From the NCBI RefSeq assembly GCF_032854445.1, contig NC_088300.1, positions 17,427,570-17,491,569 of the forward strand: a DNA stretch of 64,000 bases, given 5' to 3'. Below, piece by piece: positions 23,951-38,329 of this stretch. The DNA is from Liolophura sinensis. Taxonomy: Eukaryota; Mollusca; Polyplacophora; Chitonida; Chitonidae. The notes below the pieces were generated by a model. That model made no database searches, was not told the DNA's origin, and saw only the letters and a program-made list of their open reading frames with translations. The position numbers and the translations under genes are program-made. Position 1 is the stretch's first letter; every line of letters starts with the position of its first letter.

Positions 23951-23959
23951 TCTTAGCTT

Positions 23960-25430
23960 GGCAATTGAAATGATACATGTATTTCACTTAATTTGCATAT
24001 GGTTATGTCGTATGTAATACTGTGCTAATTAACATGTATATATTTAAGAACGTGACACGACCACAATTAATACATGCACTTTAATTAGTGAGGGAAACCA
24101 GTCATGCGTGCGTGTATTGCCCGAGCACGTGTAACAATCTAATCAGGTTCCGTGGCGAATGGTAGAAATCATATGCAAGCATGGTCATATCCGCACACGT
24201 ACAGGTGGGCAGTAGCTTGGTATATTTTACTATAGAAAGATATTTAATAAGAAGACAAATAACCAAGGCCGCTTTCTAAGAAGGGTTTCGTCCTGTATGA
24301 GGCCGGTATCACATATCCCCCAAACACCAGACATTCAGAGCGGAACAAATCTTTCACCACAGTGTAGCTTTCTGCGCAGTTTGCCAATGGAATACATTCC
24401 CCTGGCTGCATAGACTATATTAACCTTGCTTTATGCTTAACTCTGGAAACCTGTACGCTTTCTCATCTCGATGTTTAAATTCATACCCTTCATAACAGAG
24501 TCATAATAATCCCAATGTAATGTTTTTAATAGTACATGTATTTCGGGAAACTCTAAGTATTTTGAGGAAAGGGCAGCTGTTGCACTTGTTTAAATATTAC
24601 ACTGTGTGAATTGTCCACATGTTACATGGGGAACATGGTTCTATTTATCTTTTCTATAGAATGTAATTTTAACCGAGTAATTAAAAATAAATATGAAACA
24701 CTGGGTTCTGCAGGGTAGCGCTTTCTGACCATATTCTTATCAGACAATCCGACAGTCCGAAAATGCAACTGAAGAAAAGAAAAACTCTTGCTTTTCGACC
24801 GGAATTGTGGATATGATAACTACAAGCCTACATAACACAGATTTGTACAAATGCGGATATTTTAGCTCTTTATATATTTAGCTCTTTAGATAAATACATA
24901 CTAAATATCGAAGCTAGAGATCAAACTTCGCATGGCTAGAATATAAGCATAGTCAGTTGTTGGGCTGTTATTATGTAAAGTTATTCCCCTGAATGTGATC
25001 AGGCGTGGCACACGGTTGACATGAGACAGGATTAACAGGTGCGCGATAGATACACCTAACTGAGACATGCATGCATTGCTCCAGTTATCTCATCTTGATT
25101 CCACACGAGACTGATGTAGTTTGTGGAGCATAGTTTATATACAAATATATACAAAATACAGAGCAATAACTCTTTGGATAGCCCTATAACACATTTCGTC
25201 TCACGGTTTCAAATGGCCGTTTTCCCTTAAGAAAAATCGAAAGAAATATTGAAGACCATATTTACAAAACAAATTTTCTCATTCTTTCACCTGCAGGTTA
25301 TACATCATGTTTATGTTTTTTCTTCTCCTTTAAAATATGGTCACGAGTCAATGTTCATTCATTTGTCCATCATGCTGTCCCATGCATGCATGATAGGTTT
25401 CCACCAGAGCTAATACTCGGGTGATAATTT
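23960..25430. other. Intergenic, no gene seen
   Basis: AT-rich sequence without supported features. Confidence 0.5.
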
Positions 25431-26090
25431 CTCCTCTTGTTAAAAATAATATATTAGGTGTATACATGAGGTTCAGTTATGCAGCGCCGCAATATCACTT
25501 CGGTTACAAACCAGATCAGGGCATACTGCATGATCAATGTGTTTATTTCTACCGCTCTCGCAACTGGCCAGTGTTTGCATGCCTCTTGAATGTGAACAAG
25601 ACGTTCGATAAGATCAACCTCTGCACAGGTTTCAGAAAGTTAATTTACCGGAATGTCTCTGTATGCATGTGTATATTTATCTATATTTGTTCTTAAGTGG
25701 AAGTCGTCGATTTCATCATTTTCATTGTAGCCAATGATGCCATACAGGGTGAAGTTCTTTATGCTTATCCGTTTGCTTTAAATTTGCGTGACCCTGACCT
25801 CTTTTTATCAAATTTTGCCAGTGATTGGGTGTCATATTGCCCTTGTTTAACATTTGTTATAGGTCGATATGCCTTGTTTGTCCAACGGCCAAAGTTCGAC
25901 CGGCCTCCTGCTCGCTGCACTTTCAAGCATACAGCATTATAACATCAATTATAACACAATAAAAGAGTCAGTGTTTGCTTGTGGCCCGCATGCAGACCTT
26001 TACGAATTTAAACCACCAAAGGTTAAATTGTGTAACAACCCTTGGACTTACTGGGGTCATATCATCACTGGTAATTTTAGTGATAGGTGT

Positions 26091-26379
26091 TACAATGATA
26101 TGGGGGGCCTCCGTGGCTCAGTGGGTTAGGGCGCTAGCGCAGCGCAATGACCCTAGAGTCTCTCACCAATGTGGTCGCTGTGAGTTCAAGTCCAGCTCAT
26201 GCCTCTCCGGCCGTACGTGGGAAGGTCTGTCAGCAACCTGTGGATGGTCGTGGGTTTCCCCCGGGCTCTGCCCGGTTTCCTCCCACCATAATGCTTGCCG
26301 CCGTCGTATAAGTGAAATATTCTTGAGTACGGCGTAAAACACCAATCAAATAAATAAATAAATAAATACAATGATATGG
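26091..26379 (+). repeat. 13-bp target-site duplication around a SINE
   Basis: TACAATGATATGG occurs at 26091..26103 and again at 26367..26379, exactly bounding the SINE. Confidence 0.92.
26104..26366 (+). mobile_element. Full-length tRNA-derived SINE (AAAT-tailed type), best copy
   Basis: The tRNA-like head has an A box (GTGGCTCAGTGGGTTAGGGC) and a B-box-like GAGTTCAAGTCCAG. The body has CGTGGGAAGGTCTGTCAGCA and CCGGTTTCCTCCCACCATAA. The 3' module TTGAGTACGGCGTAAAACAC precedes CAATC and an (AAAT)n tail. A perfect 13-bp target-site duplication shows a clean insertion into the LINE remnant. It serves as reference for the other copies in the window (1721, 2918, 6034, 6655, 7370, 38055, 57900, 58489 and 58990). 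Confidence 0.93.
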
Positions 26380-26440
26380 AGGTTCAAACCAAGAAAATTA
26401 TGTCAACGAACTAGTCTGTTATTAAGAAATTTGTCATAAA

Positions 26441-29400
26441 GTATCTATATTTAAAGTGTTTTGCTCTTACAATTATTGCTGCAATTTATAGTCAAGTTAT
26501 GCAAATTCTTTAAAAAGTTGCAAAATACACTGTACCTTCACTGATCTCACTAAGCTTTGCATTACCGATATACATGAAATACCAAGGCTGTGTTTGCTGT
26601 TAATGGTACCTCTTTTTTTAACCTGTTGCTCTGAAGTAGAACTTGTTATGAAATAGTATTTATATCTATCGGTTGGCTAGTAAAAGGAACAACTTGTCAT
26701 ACTGATAATATATACTTAAAAAGAAAATTTTCTCTCTTTTCCAGGTTCGTTAAATTTGACCATTATAATGGAGGCCATTTCCGTTAAGCTTTTTTTTTCA
26801 GTTATATGACCGTGTCTTCTTGTGGCAGTCCATGCAGCCAAAGTGCAGCCGCCATAGAAGCATCATGCCGAAGAGACCAAACATGACACTCCATCCAGAC
26901 ACATTATACTGACACCAGTGCTTTTCCCTCGCTCTCACCTCACAGTGCTGAGCACCAAACCAGGCCTTTGGTATGACCCGACCCGAGTTTGACCCTAGGT
27001 CCCCCACCTTAGTCAAGGCTCAGCAGTCCCCCCATCCGAATTTCTGATTAATAGACCTCTTCAGCCATGCCATTGCTTCACTTAAGCTATAATAAACGCG
27101 ATGCCAAACATATACATATAATACATATAAAATCCCTCTAATCATTCAGTATAAATTTATAAGTAAAACCTCTATGTACATGTATGTGGACAGATAATGA
27201 TGACAAATGGTCAACACTCATAGACTAAAACGTCCGAACTACTAGCCAGAAATAATAATAGACGTTTTACTCGGTAATTACGTGCTTCCGATATCTGGTC
27301 AAAATCAATGTGTCTGATATCTTTCCTCAGTGTATGGTTTTGTATTCACCCTTTTCAGTATAGGCGTTTATACATTTGCCTGGAGAAAATGTAACCGTTG
27401 TGGTAAAAGTTTTTTTTTTATTCTCGCAGGTTCGGAGAGCTCGATCACTTACATGGTACATGTACGGTGACAGTGTACAGAGAACTGTTGATAGCCCTTT
27501 GTTGTCACACTCCATTGTCAAGTTTATTCTCACTGATACGTGAAATGCGTGTTTCTGGAGTGAGGGAATGTCTTATCCCCCGGGCAGCCTTTTCGGTATG
27601 CCGGATAAGTCGCGGTAAGATGCGGCGTTCAGCGGAGTGAAGATTCCCCGGGACTCGAGGCCCCCAATCAGGCGGAAGACAGTTGGCCCACGTGATCCTA
27701 CCGAACAAACACCGCACTTCCATCGAAGACCCTGTTTCTGGCTAAATGTTTGAGGAATGGTCCGGAATCTATTGACAGCTTTTAAGCCTTTGTTTGTCAC
27801 TTTATTTACTGTTTGCTTATTTTTTGTTGGTTATTTGTTCACATTTGTTTGCCTCTCCATTACGACAGTGTTGACAAGTTGCGCTTTTGCATTGCTGTGA
27901 ATCTAAGGACATTTTGTATACAGCGGGAACTACATAACCGTGGAAAAACATCTGACGCGGATAAAGAAAAACGACTCTAATACTTATTCTCGTTTGTGAA
28001 GGTGACAAGGGGAACAACCCACGGCACCCTTACTGACTGCGTTTATTTGTAACGTTGTAGCCCAGTAATTACTTTAGACTGAGTATGTTTCAGCCTATCC
28101 CAATATCACAAAAACGCCGAAAGAACTCCTTGTACTTTTTGGAAGTGAAAGCATGACGACTTCTTTCGCTGGTTTAAGACCTTGATATAGTTACTGAACA
28201 TATATAAATACATAGATGGATTTCCATAACGCCCGGGATACACTCTGCCTTATTTCTACAAGAATTTTACTCTCTGTTTATTTGCACATGTAGACAATAT
28301 GTCGGTGTATTTTTGGACCCGGAATCACCAAGTGATTTTAGATTTAAGTCAAAATTTCAAATCACCTTTAAATTTTTATTTCTTAGATAACAATGTCAAA
28401 ATATTGCTAGACAGCGCAAATTCCGGGTTATCGGTATGCAAATTTCAGCTGAAACAATGGAAAGGAAAGTACCAAGTCTGATAATTGAAATTTTTACTTC
28501 TGTTTATAAGATTGTTTTGTGATCCCAGGGCCTGGTCCCTTGAATTTAACATATGTAGCTGACATAGCTGTACAATGTGCCCTTTATGGTACAATTATGA
28601 AGAAGTTTGATCACCACGCTACTTAATTCTTATTTTATTACTTTGGTTACTCATTGGTCTCTGATGTACAGGTATGATACATACTGACAAGCAAAATTAG
28701 GCTAAAAATGTGACTGAATTCAATCCAATATTTTGCGCGTTAATTTAAATATATTTTTTGCTCTGAATGGCATAATAATATTCCCCTAACCACACTGGGG
28801 GTATCAATTCTACTTACATGTTATAATTATGTTTTAATAATGCATATGAAATTTCAGTGTGCACACGCATAACCAAATGCCCAGAAAGGTGATCACTAAA
28901 CTGGTTGAATTTAACATGTGCATACTTTCCTCTCGTTGTCTGTATGGATGGTCATGAGTGGAGTGGCGACTTCTTTATAAACAGAGATGGTTTGCGGCAC
29001 AAATTTAAGTTTACCTGCAGAATTATATACATGTATATATGTTTTTTTTTTCTTTTGCGCCAGTTTTGCACGGTATTCAAGATCATTTCACTTGTATCAC
29101 ACCTATATTTTTGGGAGGAGTAAACTTGGGAGTCCCAGTTGAAACTATCTCTACAACTACACATACCTGACGAAACCTTCCTGACGTGAAGCCGCAGGCA
29201 ATCCGGCGAGAACTGGATTTTTAGAAGAGATAGATTAAGTCTATTCAAAGTTGTGTCGCGGTCAAGTTTCATAATTACTGTCTTCAAGAGCATCTGTCTT
29301 TCTGAGTATGCATGGAAAAGCACGAGTCCAGAGCTGGATTTGAACCCACGACTTCATTGGTCACGGTAGTACCATAATATAGTTTGCTGTGTACCATGTA

Positions 29401-30260
29401 GCAACATAATCGCTGAGTTTGAAGGACATATTAAATGCTTGGTTTTCATTTCTTAAAATGCAGTTTAGGATAAGTCCTAACATATAAAAGTACGACACAA
29501 GCTTCCCAATTTTCTTCTTGTCGCGTAAAAAATGACTTTAAGCTTCAGTTTTCCTAAGGCCCCACGGTCAGTCCAGAAATTAATCAACGATGATTTTTTT
29601 TCTTGTTCTTTTGTCGTTATGGCCAAATGTTTATTATGACTCTTCCCTTAATTCTTGGTTGTTAAGTACATCTGTCTCTCTAATAGTATATACACTGTAC
29701 ACACAAAGCACGGAATACTCGCCCTTGTAGATGAGCGTGGAGAAAACCTATTGCGAACATTTAGCATGCAAACAGTAGGTTTTCCAATAATTTTCAAGTT
29801 TCAGTCCCTCTTTAAATCATGAGCAGTACCGTTGTTCAAACGAAATAACACTGAGCGAAGCGTGAAACACACGCATGGCAAAATAAACGAATTCTGTAAA
29901 TAGCTTTTGTTAGCTTTATCAAGGGGAGGTAACAAGGAGCTCGGGGCAATGGTACTTGAGGCAAAACAGCAACGATAGCATGGTATAACAAATATCGCAC
30001 CTATTGTACGAGTGGTTAGTTTGCACTTTAACTTTAGTCATTCATGATGTAACGCCACGCTAACAAGCAGATGAATGAACGAACAAAGCATGGTTCTATG
30101 AGAAGTAGGCCAATAATACTCGTTTTGTGATATCTTATACATGAATCTTGATGCCATGCCCATACATACTCATTAGAAGCCAAATGAAATTTCGTCGGCG
30201 ATGTCAGTTTATGCATGCACGGAGATACACAGTATATACGCTGCAAATCTTTGTACCGTA
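26441..30260. other. Intergenic, no gene seen
   Basis: Mostly AT-rich. A GC-rich patch at 27575..27730 stands out (it contains CACGTG, CCCCGGG and several CpG), with short open frames on the minus strand but no recognisable protein. A tRNA-like fragment (GATTTGAACCCACGACTTCA) lies near 29337..29360, probably a SINE remnant. Confidence 0.5.
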
Positions 30261-30264
30261 CGGG

Positions 30265-30620
30265 GTTTCAAGGAAACAGCCACAGGGCCAAGCCATCAGA
30301 ATAAAAACTACCTCATAGGCAATATGTCTGGGGTTCAAACCCGAATCCAGTCATACCTATAGGTAAGGCTTTTAAATCAAACTTGGAGCTGCGTTGCTTG
30401 GCGGAATACGCCGAGGATCAAGAAGCTGTCTTAGATTAAACAGGCTTACAAGAGTCAGCATAAATCATGTGTAACTATATGGGGTGTCGTGTCTGGTGCC
30501 CAGTCAGGCAGCAATGAAATGAGTCGGCACTGAGCCTAGTCTTTTACAAGGTCACACCCTTGCCATAACCGACGTATTGTTGAAATCTAAGCCAAACGCC
30601 AGTCAAACAAACAAAAAAAA
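30265..30620 (+). mobile_element. tRNA-derived SINE with poly(A)-like tail, third family
   Basis: Weak tRNA-like head with B box GGGGTTCAAACCCGAATCC, a body with GAGTCGGCACTGAGCCTAG, and the 3' end ACCGACGTATTGTTGAAATC, then CCAGTCAAACAAACAAAAAA and a run of A. Its body differs from the other two families. Confidence 0.7.
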
Positions 30621-30745
30621 AAAACCCAGTCGTATGTCCATATGGTGTATATACAACAATGGTTCAGTGAATGTGATGAAGAGCCTATATGAAAATGTGG
30701 GCCTTCGAAATCGCATCTGAACTGGCTACTCTCAAAAAACTATGC

Positions 30746-30889
30746 TAGAATGTGTTCTGTTATTGCAGCGATTATTATGTTAAATAGAACACACATAATC
30801 TATTGATTCGTCATAAAAATTCTATTACGCTAACAGGATATTGTGTTAAATATGACGCAATATTGTGTTATAATAACAGAATACATTCC
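30746..30889. mobile_element. Small MITE-like element with terminal inverted repeats
   Basis: The left end TAGAATGTGTTCTGTTATTG and the right end (read on the other strand) TGGAATGTATTCTGTTATTA are inverted repeats matching at about 17 of 20 positions, bounding 144 bp of AT-rich DNA. Inside are further TGTGTTA(A/T)A words. No coding capacity; a target-site duplication is not clear. Confidence 0.6.
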
Positions 30890-30944
30890 AGGGTCACGCA
30901 GACAACAAATAGACAACCAATGGTGTATATTTTAATACACAAGT

Positions 30945-31008
30945 AAATATCGTCTGACTGAAAAGTTGTTAAGTACGACGTAAAACCCAAAGCATACATA
31001 CTTATATA
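30945..31008 (+). mobile_element. 3' end of a CATT-tailed SINE
   Basis: TCTGACTGAAAAGTTGTTAA then GTACGACGTAAAACCCAAAG with a CATACATA tail. Only the last about 60 bp are present. Confidence 0.7.
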
Positions 31009-31037
31009 CATACACGGGTGATTAATAATCCATACTT

Positions 31038-31043
31038 TTTATT
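31038..31043 (-). promoter_or_regulatory. Candidate poly(A) signal of the minus-strand TSSK gene
   Basis: TTTATT (AATAAA on the gene strand), about 375 nt past the stop codon at 31419. Confidence 0.45.
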
Positions 31044-31418
31044 TGCACAAAATACATTCTAACTTCATATCATCACAATCACAAATATTGAATAAAAACA
31101 CAATCTATATTACTTGTTGTAAAAAGGTTATTGTCAAACATTGTTGTAAATGTTTAACAGTTACGTGACAAATAATAAATACCTTTTTAAAAATCTTTTG
31201 CTAAATATGTAGAAAGGTTATAAAATTGCAGTTACTTTTAAGTTTGTAGTATCAAACGATAAAGCTAAAATGTTCCTCTAAAAAATAATCATATAAAAAA
31301 GTCCTTGGCAACTACATGCATTATACTATTTTATGAAATGCAGTGTCATTTCGTTAGATATTGTTTCTATTTTCCTGTGAGGTCCTATAAACTGCAAGCA
31401 GTTTGAGTTCTGGTTATG

Positions 31419-32513
31419 CTATCTATGAACCCTGGCTGGATCATTTACATCCGGGTCAGCACGAGCGAGCGCGTCTGCTGGGGGAGGGCGTTGAGGACCT
31501 CGTTGTGATTCCGTCAGCAGCACGTTCCTGGTCTTAAACCAGTGATGGCCGTTGACAGCTTTAACACACGGTCGCTCTCGAAAATCAAACTGAAAAATGA
31601 AATTGATCAGTTCCTTACATTCCTTTGATATCCGCTTCAGTCGGTGCCAAGGAAAGTCCAGCTTCTTGTGTTCCTCTAGCACACCTTTGTTACCACGACT
31701 TTCATCAAAGGGCATTTTGCCGGTCACAAAGATATAGATGATCACTCCTAGCGCCCAGACGTCCGCCTCTTTGGCATCATATGGTTCACCTTTCAGAATT
31801 TCCGGAGCAGCGTAAGACTTAGATCCGCAGTACGTTTTACTGAGATCATTCACACAATCGCCTTTGACGAAACCGAAATCGCAGAGTTTGATGTTGAACC
31901 CGGAATCGAGCAGTAAGTTTTCCAGTTTGAGATCTCTGTGGGCAATGTCCTGGTCGTGAAGAAAGTTGATGGCGTCACAAACCTGCTGAGCCCACAGTTT
32001 GGCCATCTCCTCCGTCAACGCGCCATTTTTCTGTATGAACCTGAGTACATCCCCCTTCTCGGCATACTCCAGTATCATGTACACACGCCGATTGTCCGTG
32101 AAATATTCGTACATGTTAACAATATTTTGGTGCTTAAGTAAAGGCCAGATGTGAAGCTCACGTGGTAGGAAGCGTTGTTGGAAATCCTTTGGAGCCTTCA
32201 GTCGGTCAACAATTTTTACCGCGACTCTCTCTCGTCTTCCACCAATTTGTTGCGCGAATTTAACTTTGGAATAGCTGCCTGACCCCAGAGTCTGTCTCGC
32301 CAAGTAGCCATGTTGCGCTAGAACCGCCCTGTACGTCGGAGCGTACAATACTCCTACACCGTCCTCTGATTTTGAAGCTAACGGGGCTTTCACTGATTCC
32401 ACCTCAGTCTTGAGCAGATCGAGTTCTCTTTGTAGATGAGCATCGTCGTTATTCGAGAGAATAATTTCCTCTTCCATCTCAATCCGTGGCCGTTTTCGAG
32501 GGGGCTGGTTCAT
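31419..32513 (-). CDS. TSSK-like serine/threonine protein kinase, intronless
   Basis: A 364-residue kinase in a single exon. I start at the ATG at 32513; the preceding in-frame GTG is unlikely. Kinase features: glycine loop LGSGSYSKV (76-84), VAVK lysine (K100), KFLPREL-like RFLPREL (115-120), HRDLKLEN catalytic loop (D194), DFG (212-214), LSKTYCGSKSYAAPE activation segment with T227 and APE at 236-238, and DVWALGVIIYIF. This pattern (HRDLKLENLLLD, SKTYCGS, YAAPEIL) is that of the testis-specific serine kinase family within the CAMK group, which act in late spermatogenesis. All catalytic residues are intact. A 70-residue N-terminal extension is unusual for the family: it has a basic PPRKRPR cluster and a predicted short coiled coil (LQRELDLLKTEVESV). 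The family's introns are absent, as in several vertebrate TSSKs. Subfamily assignment is unsure. Confidence 0.93.
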   Translation of the reverse strand: MNQPPRKRPRIEMEEEIILSNNDDAHLQRELDLLKTEVESVKAPLASKSEDGVGVLYAPTYRAVLAQHGYLARQTLGSGSYSKVKFAQQIGGRRERVAVKIVDRLKAPKDFQQRFLPRELHIWPLLKHQNIVNMYEYFTDNRRVYMILEYAEKGDVLRFIQKNGALTEEMAKLWAQQVCDAINFLHDQDIAHRDLKLENLLLDSGFNIKLCDFGFVKGDCVNDLSKTYCGSKSYAAPEILKGEPYDAKEADVWALGVIIYIFVTGKMPFDESRGNKGVLEEHKKLDFPWHRLKRISKECKELINFIFQFDFRERPCVKAVNGHHWFKTRNVLLTESQRGPQRPPPADALARADPDVNDPARVHR

Positions 32514-32701
32514 CACGGTCTCTCCTTATGTTTCGGCGTTTAAACCAAAAGATTTGCTCTGAAGCAACAAATTGCTGCTGCTTGTCCAAACCTGAAAAGG
32601 CCTTTGAAGCAGTTTAGCATTTTGTTGATATCTCGTTGGTAGGATACCGTTCTGCATTAGAGGACGAACGTCATTTCTGTCTTTTCGCGACGTTTCAGTG
32701 C

Positions 32702-32709
32702 TGACGTCA
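32702..32709. promoter_or_regulatory. CRE palindrome 1
   Basis: TGACGTCA, 189 nt from the minus-strand kinase start. Confidence 0.7.
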
Positions 32710-32934
32710 CAATGACATCCACGAGAAGATGATTGCGGTTGCAGACATCGCGAGATCACGTCGCCACGAAGTTTTGTTAATTTTTTTTTCAGTTATTTAT
32801 ATATGAGGGAAGTATGATTTTATCTTTCCTTCCCGCCTATAATCTGATCAGTTGAGGTTTGGCACAAATTGCACATCAGCAAATAAATGATATTGATCAC
32901 TTGGAGATCGCTAATGATCGACGCAATAACGCAG

Positions 32935-32942
32935 TGACGTCA
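32935..32942. promoter_or_regulatory. CRE palindrome 2
   Basis: TGACGTCA, 38 bp from the next copy (start to start). Confidence 0.7.
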
Positions 32943-32972
32943 TAATCAGCACTGTCATATCGGTGACTAGCG

Positions 32973-32980
32973 TGACGTCA
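32973..32980. promoter_or_regulatory. CRE palindrome 3
   Basis: TGACGTCA, about 120 nt from the plus-strand kinase start. Confidence 0.7.
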
Positions 32981-33044
32981 AGCAGCCATTGTTTTAAGCC
33001 AACACCCCACTAGATCTGCCTTTCGTTCCCATCTTCTCTGCGCC

Positions 33045-33083
33045 ATGGCCTCTCGGATGACACACATGTGCCATGCCGCCTAA
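33045..33083 (+). promoter_or_regulatory. Upstream open reading frame before the plus-strand TSSK
   Basis: ATG in strong context (GCGCCATGG) opens 12 codons (MASRMTHMCHAA) and stops 15 nt before the kinase ATG. A second upstream ATG at 33073 is in another frame and overlaps the kinase start. If the transcript begins upstream of 33045, these would limit initiation at 33098. Confidence 0.5.
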
Positions 33084-33097
33084 ACTCCGGGTAAACT

Positions 33098-36957
<3,860 letters not shown>

Positions 36958-37057
36958 GGCGGCAATCTGTATATCTAAACGCTTGCTAACCAGCTAAGGT
37001 GGTAAAATAACGTCACCGGACACCTATTACATCTGCATGTATACTCAGTTATCTGAC

Positions 37058-37063
37058 AATAAA
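37058..37063 (+). promoter_or_regulatory. Poly(A) signal of the plus-strand TSSK gene
   Basis: AATAAA about 100 nt after the stop codon, in a short 3' UTR. Confidence 0.7.
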
Positions 37064-37069
37064 TTACTG

Positions 37070-38050
37070 TTGAAAAATAGGCTTACGTTCGGTTATTGTT
37101 TCAGCCACAATTAAATGTGTTGAATAATTGAGTAAATTTGATCGACTGAGGTGGATGACTGTTATATTAAAGATTTCAAAAGATTATACCTCAAATTACC
37201 GTGCCTAACTGTATTGATTCCAAGTATGGAGATCTCAACTTTGCATGTACGTTATACATGTACTCTGATATAGGACAAACAGAAGCCCCACCTTATTTTA
37301 TGGCCGTCAGAGCGTAGGAAGGGTCATAAGCTCTTGCTGATCTCTTGTTTCCGGGTACCCTTACACAATGATATCGTTTGTGCACGGCGCAAAACTGACA
37401 AAGAAAAGAAAATGCAGAACTGTGTCGTATACAAGGGAGATCTCATGCGCACGGCATAAAAGATATAAAGAAAAAAATAAAGTTCAAAACCTGTTGATAA
37501 CATTTTCAATTTTTTCCCCTTATCGTGTCATTTTTACTGTAATTCCCTATACTTTTCTGTTTCGGCGAACCCTCTATCGCACAAGACGTTTGCCTGCATG
37601 TATCTATAGTTTTCTTTATAACGAAATCTCAAAATCTAGATTTATTGATGATAATTATCTCATTGATAATTAACACCGAATCAGTTAATGTTTCACTTAA
37701 TTGTACGACGACGGTCATGTCCATCGCTGAAGACAGCGGAATGGCCAGAGTAATTATTGGCATGTAAATATGCAACGGGTCCATTTTCCTAGCTTGTTTT
37801 GGGCTTCTGCTGAATTCCAACATCTTAATCCTTTGCTAGGTAAGCCAAAACATGTATATAGGCCTATCTACCTAGCTTTGCGTCACATACGCAAACCTAA
37901 CCGCTATCAGATATGGCAAAAACTACCAACGGCTACACTGCCAGATGGATATAGGCCTAAGTAAACAAATACACAGGTGAACACATGTGTCCCAGTATAT
38001 ATACTGTATATCATTTAAGGGCCTTGGCTGTGTTTTGTGATATTAAATTA
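37070..38050. other. Intergenic, no gene seen
   Basis: No supported exon or repeat. Frames at 37324..37673 lack any family signal. Confidence 0.5.
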
Positions 38051-38054
38051 GGGA

Positions 38055-38325
38055 ACCGCAATTATTTATTTATTTATTTATTTGATTACTTAATAGTTCT
38101 AAAGAATATCCTCAAGAACGCCCTCACGTATATTTCGCTCATATGACGGCGAACAGCATTACGGTGATAATGCACGATAATGCATCCATGCACAGGTTGC
38201 TGGCAGACGGTGTCACGTATGTTTCCCAGAGAGGAAGCTACCGTCTACCATCGGCTTGACTTGAACGCATTAGTGAGAGGCTTGTTTGTCCTTGTGCATG
38301 TTAACCACCAAGTCTGCCACGGAGC
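38055..38325 (-). mobile_element. Decayed AAAT-tailed SINE
   Basis: Minus-oriented: (TTTA)n then TTTGATTACTTAATAGTTCT, the complement of the GAACGCCCTCACGTATATT-type body, GGTTGCTGGCAGACGGTGTC, and a weak head complement (CTTGACTTGAACGCATTAG). Confidence 0.7.
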
Positions 38326-38329
38326 GCTT

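Larger units (their letters stand above)
25440..26440 (+). mobile_element. Decayed LINE (non-LTR) reverse-transcriptase fragment
   Basis: Three successive frames carry remnants of a LINE reverse transcriptase in the right order. First come a pre-motif-A block (YRSRNWPVFACLLNVNKTFD, cf. the usual YRSRNSPVFACFLDASKAFD) and KLIYRNV after it. Next is a motif-B block (QGEVLYAYPFALNLRDPD, cf. QGGVLSPYLFALYLDDL). Last is a thumb-region block (PPKVKLCNNPWTYWGHIITG, cf. KYLGHIIT). Motif C (ADD) is not recognisable. The active-site Asp of motif A is replaced by Asn, and the frames are interrupted, so it is dead. It looks like a jockey/CR1-superfamily type, without firm clade assignment. Only part of the RT domain is present, with no endonuclease domain. 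The intact SINE at 26104..26366 is inserted in it, and LINE-like sequence appears to resume after the SINE. Confidence 0.8.
32514..33097. promoter_or_regulatory. 584-bp bidirectional promoter region between two TSSK genes
   Basis: Separates two start codons facing away from each other. It contains three perfect CRE palindromes TGACGTCA: 32702..32709, 32935..32942 and 32973..32980. The first lies 189 nt upstream of the minus-strand ATG; the other two lie about 120-165 nt upstream of the plus-strand ATG. CREs bound by CREM drive many post-meiotic testis genes in vertebrates; extension to this species is inference. No TATA box is obvious on either side. Confidence 0.7.

Noticed and set aside
26104-26200. 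Possible tRNA gene at the head of the SINE
   Set aside because: It is the tRNA-derived head of a SINE with its own target-site duplication.
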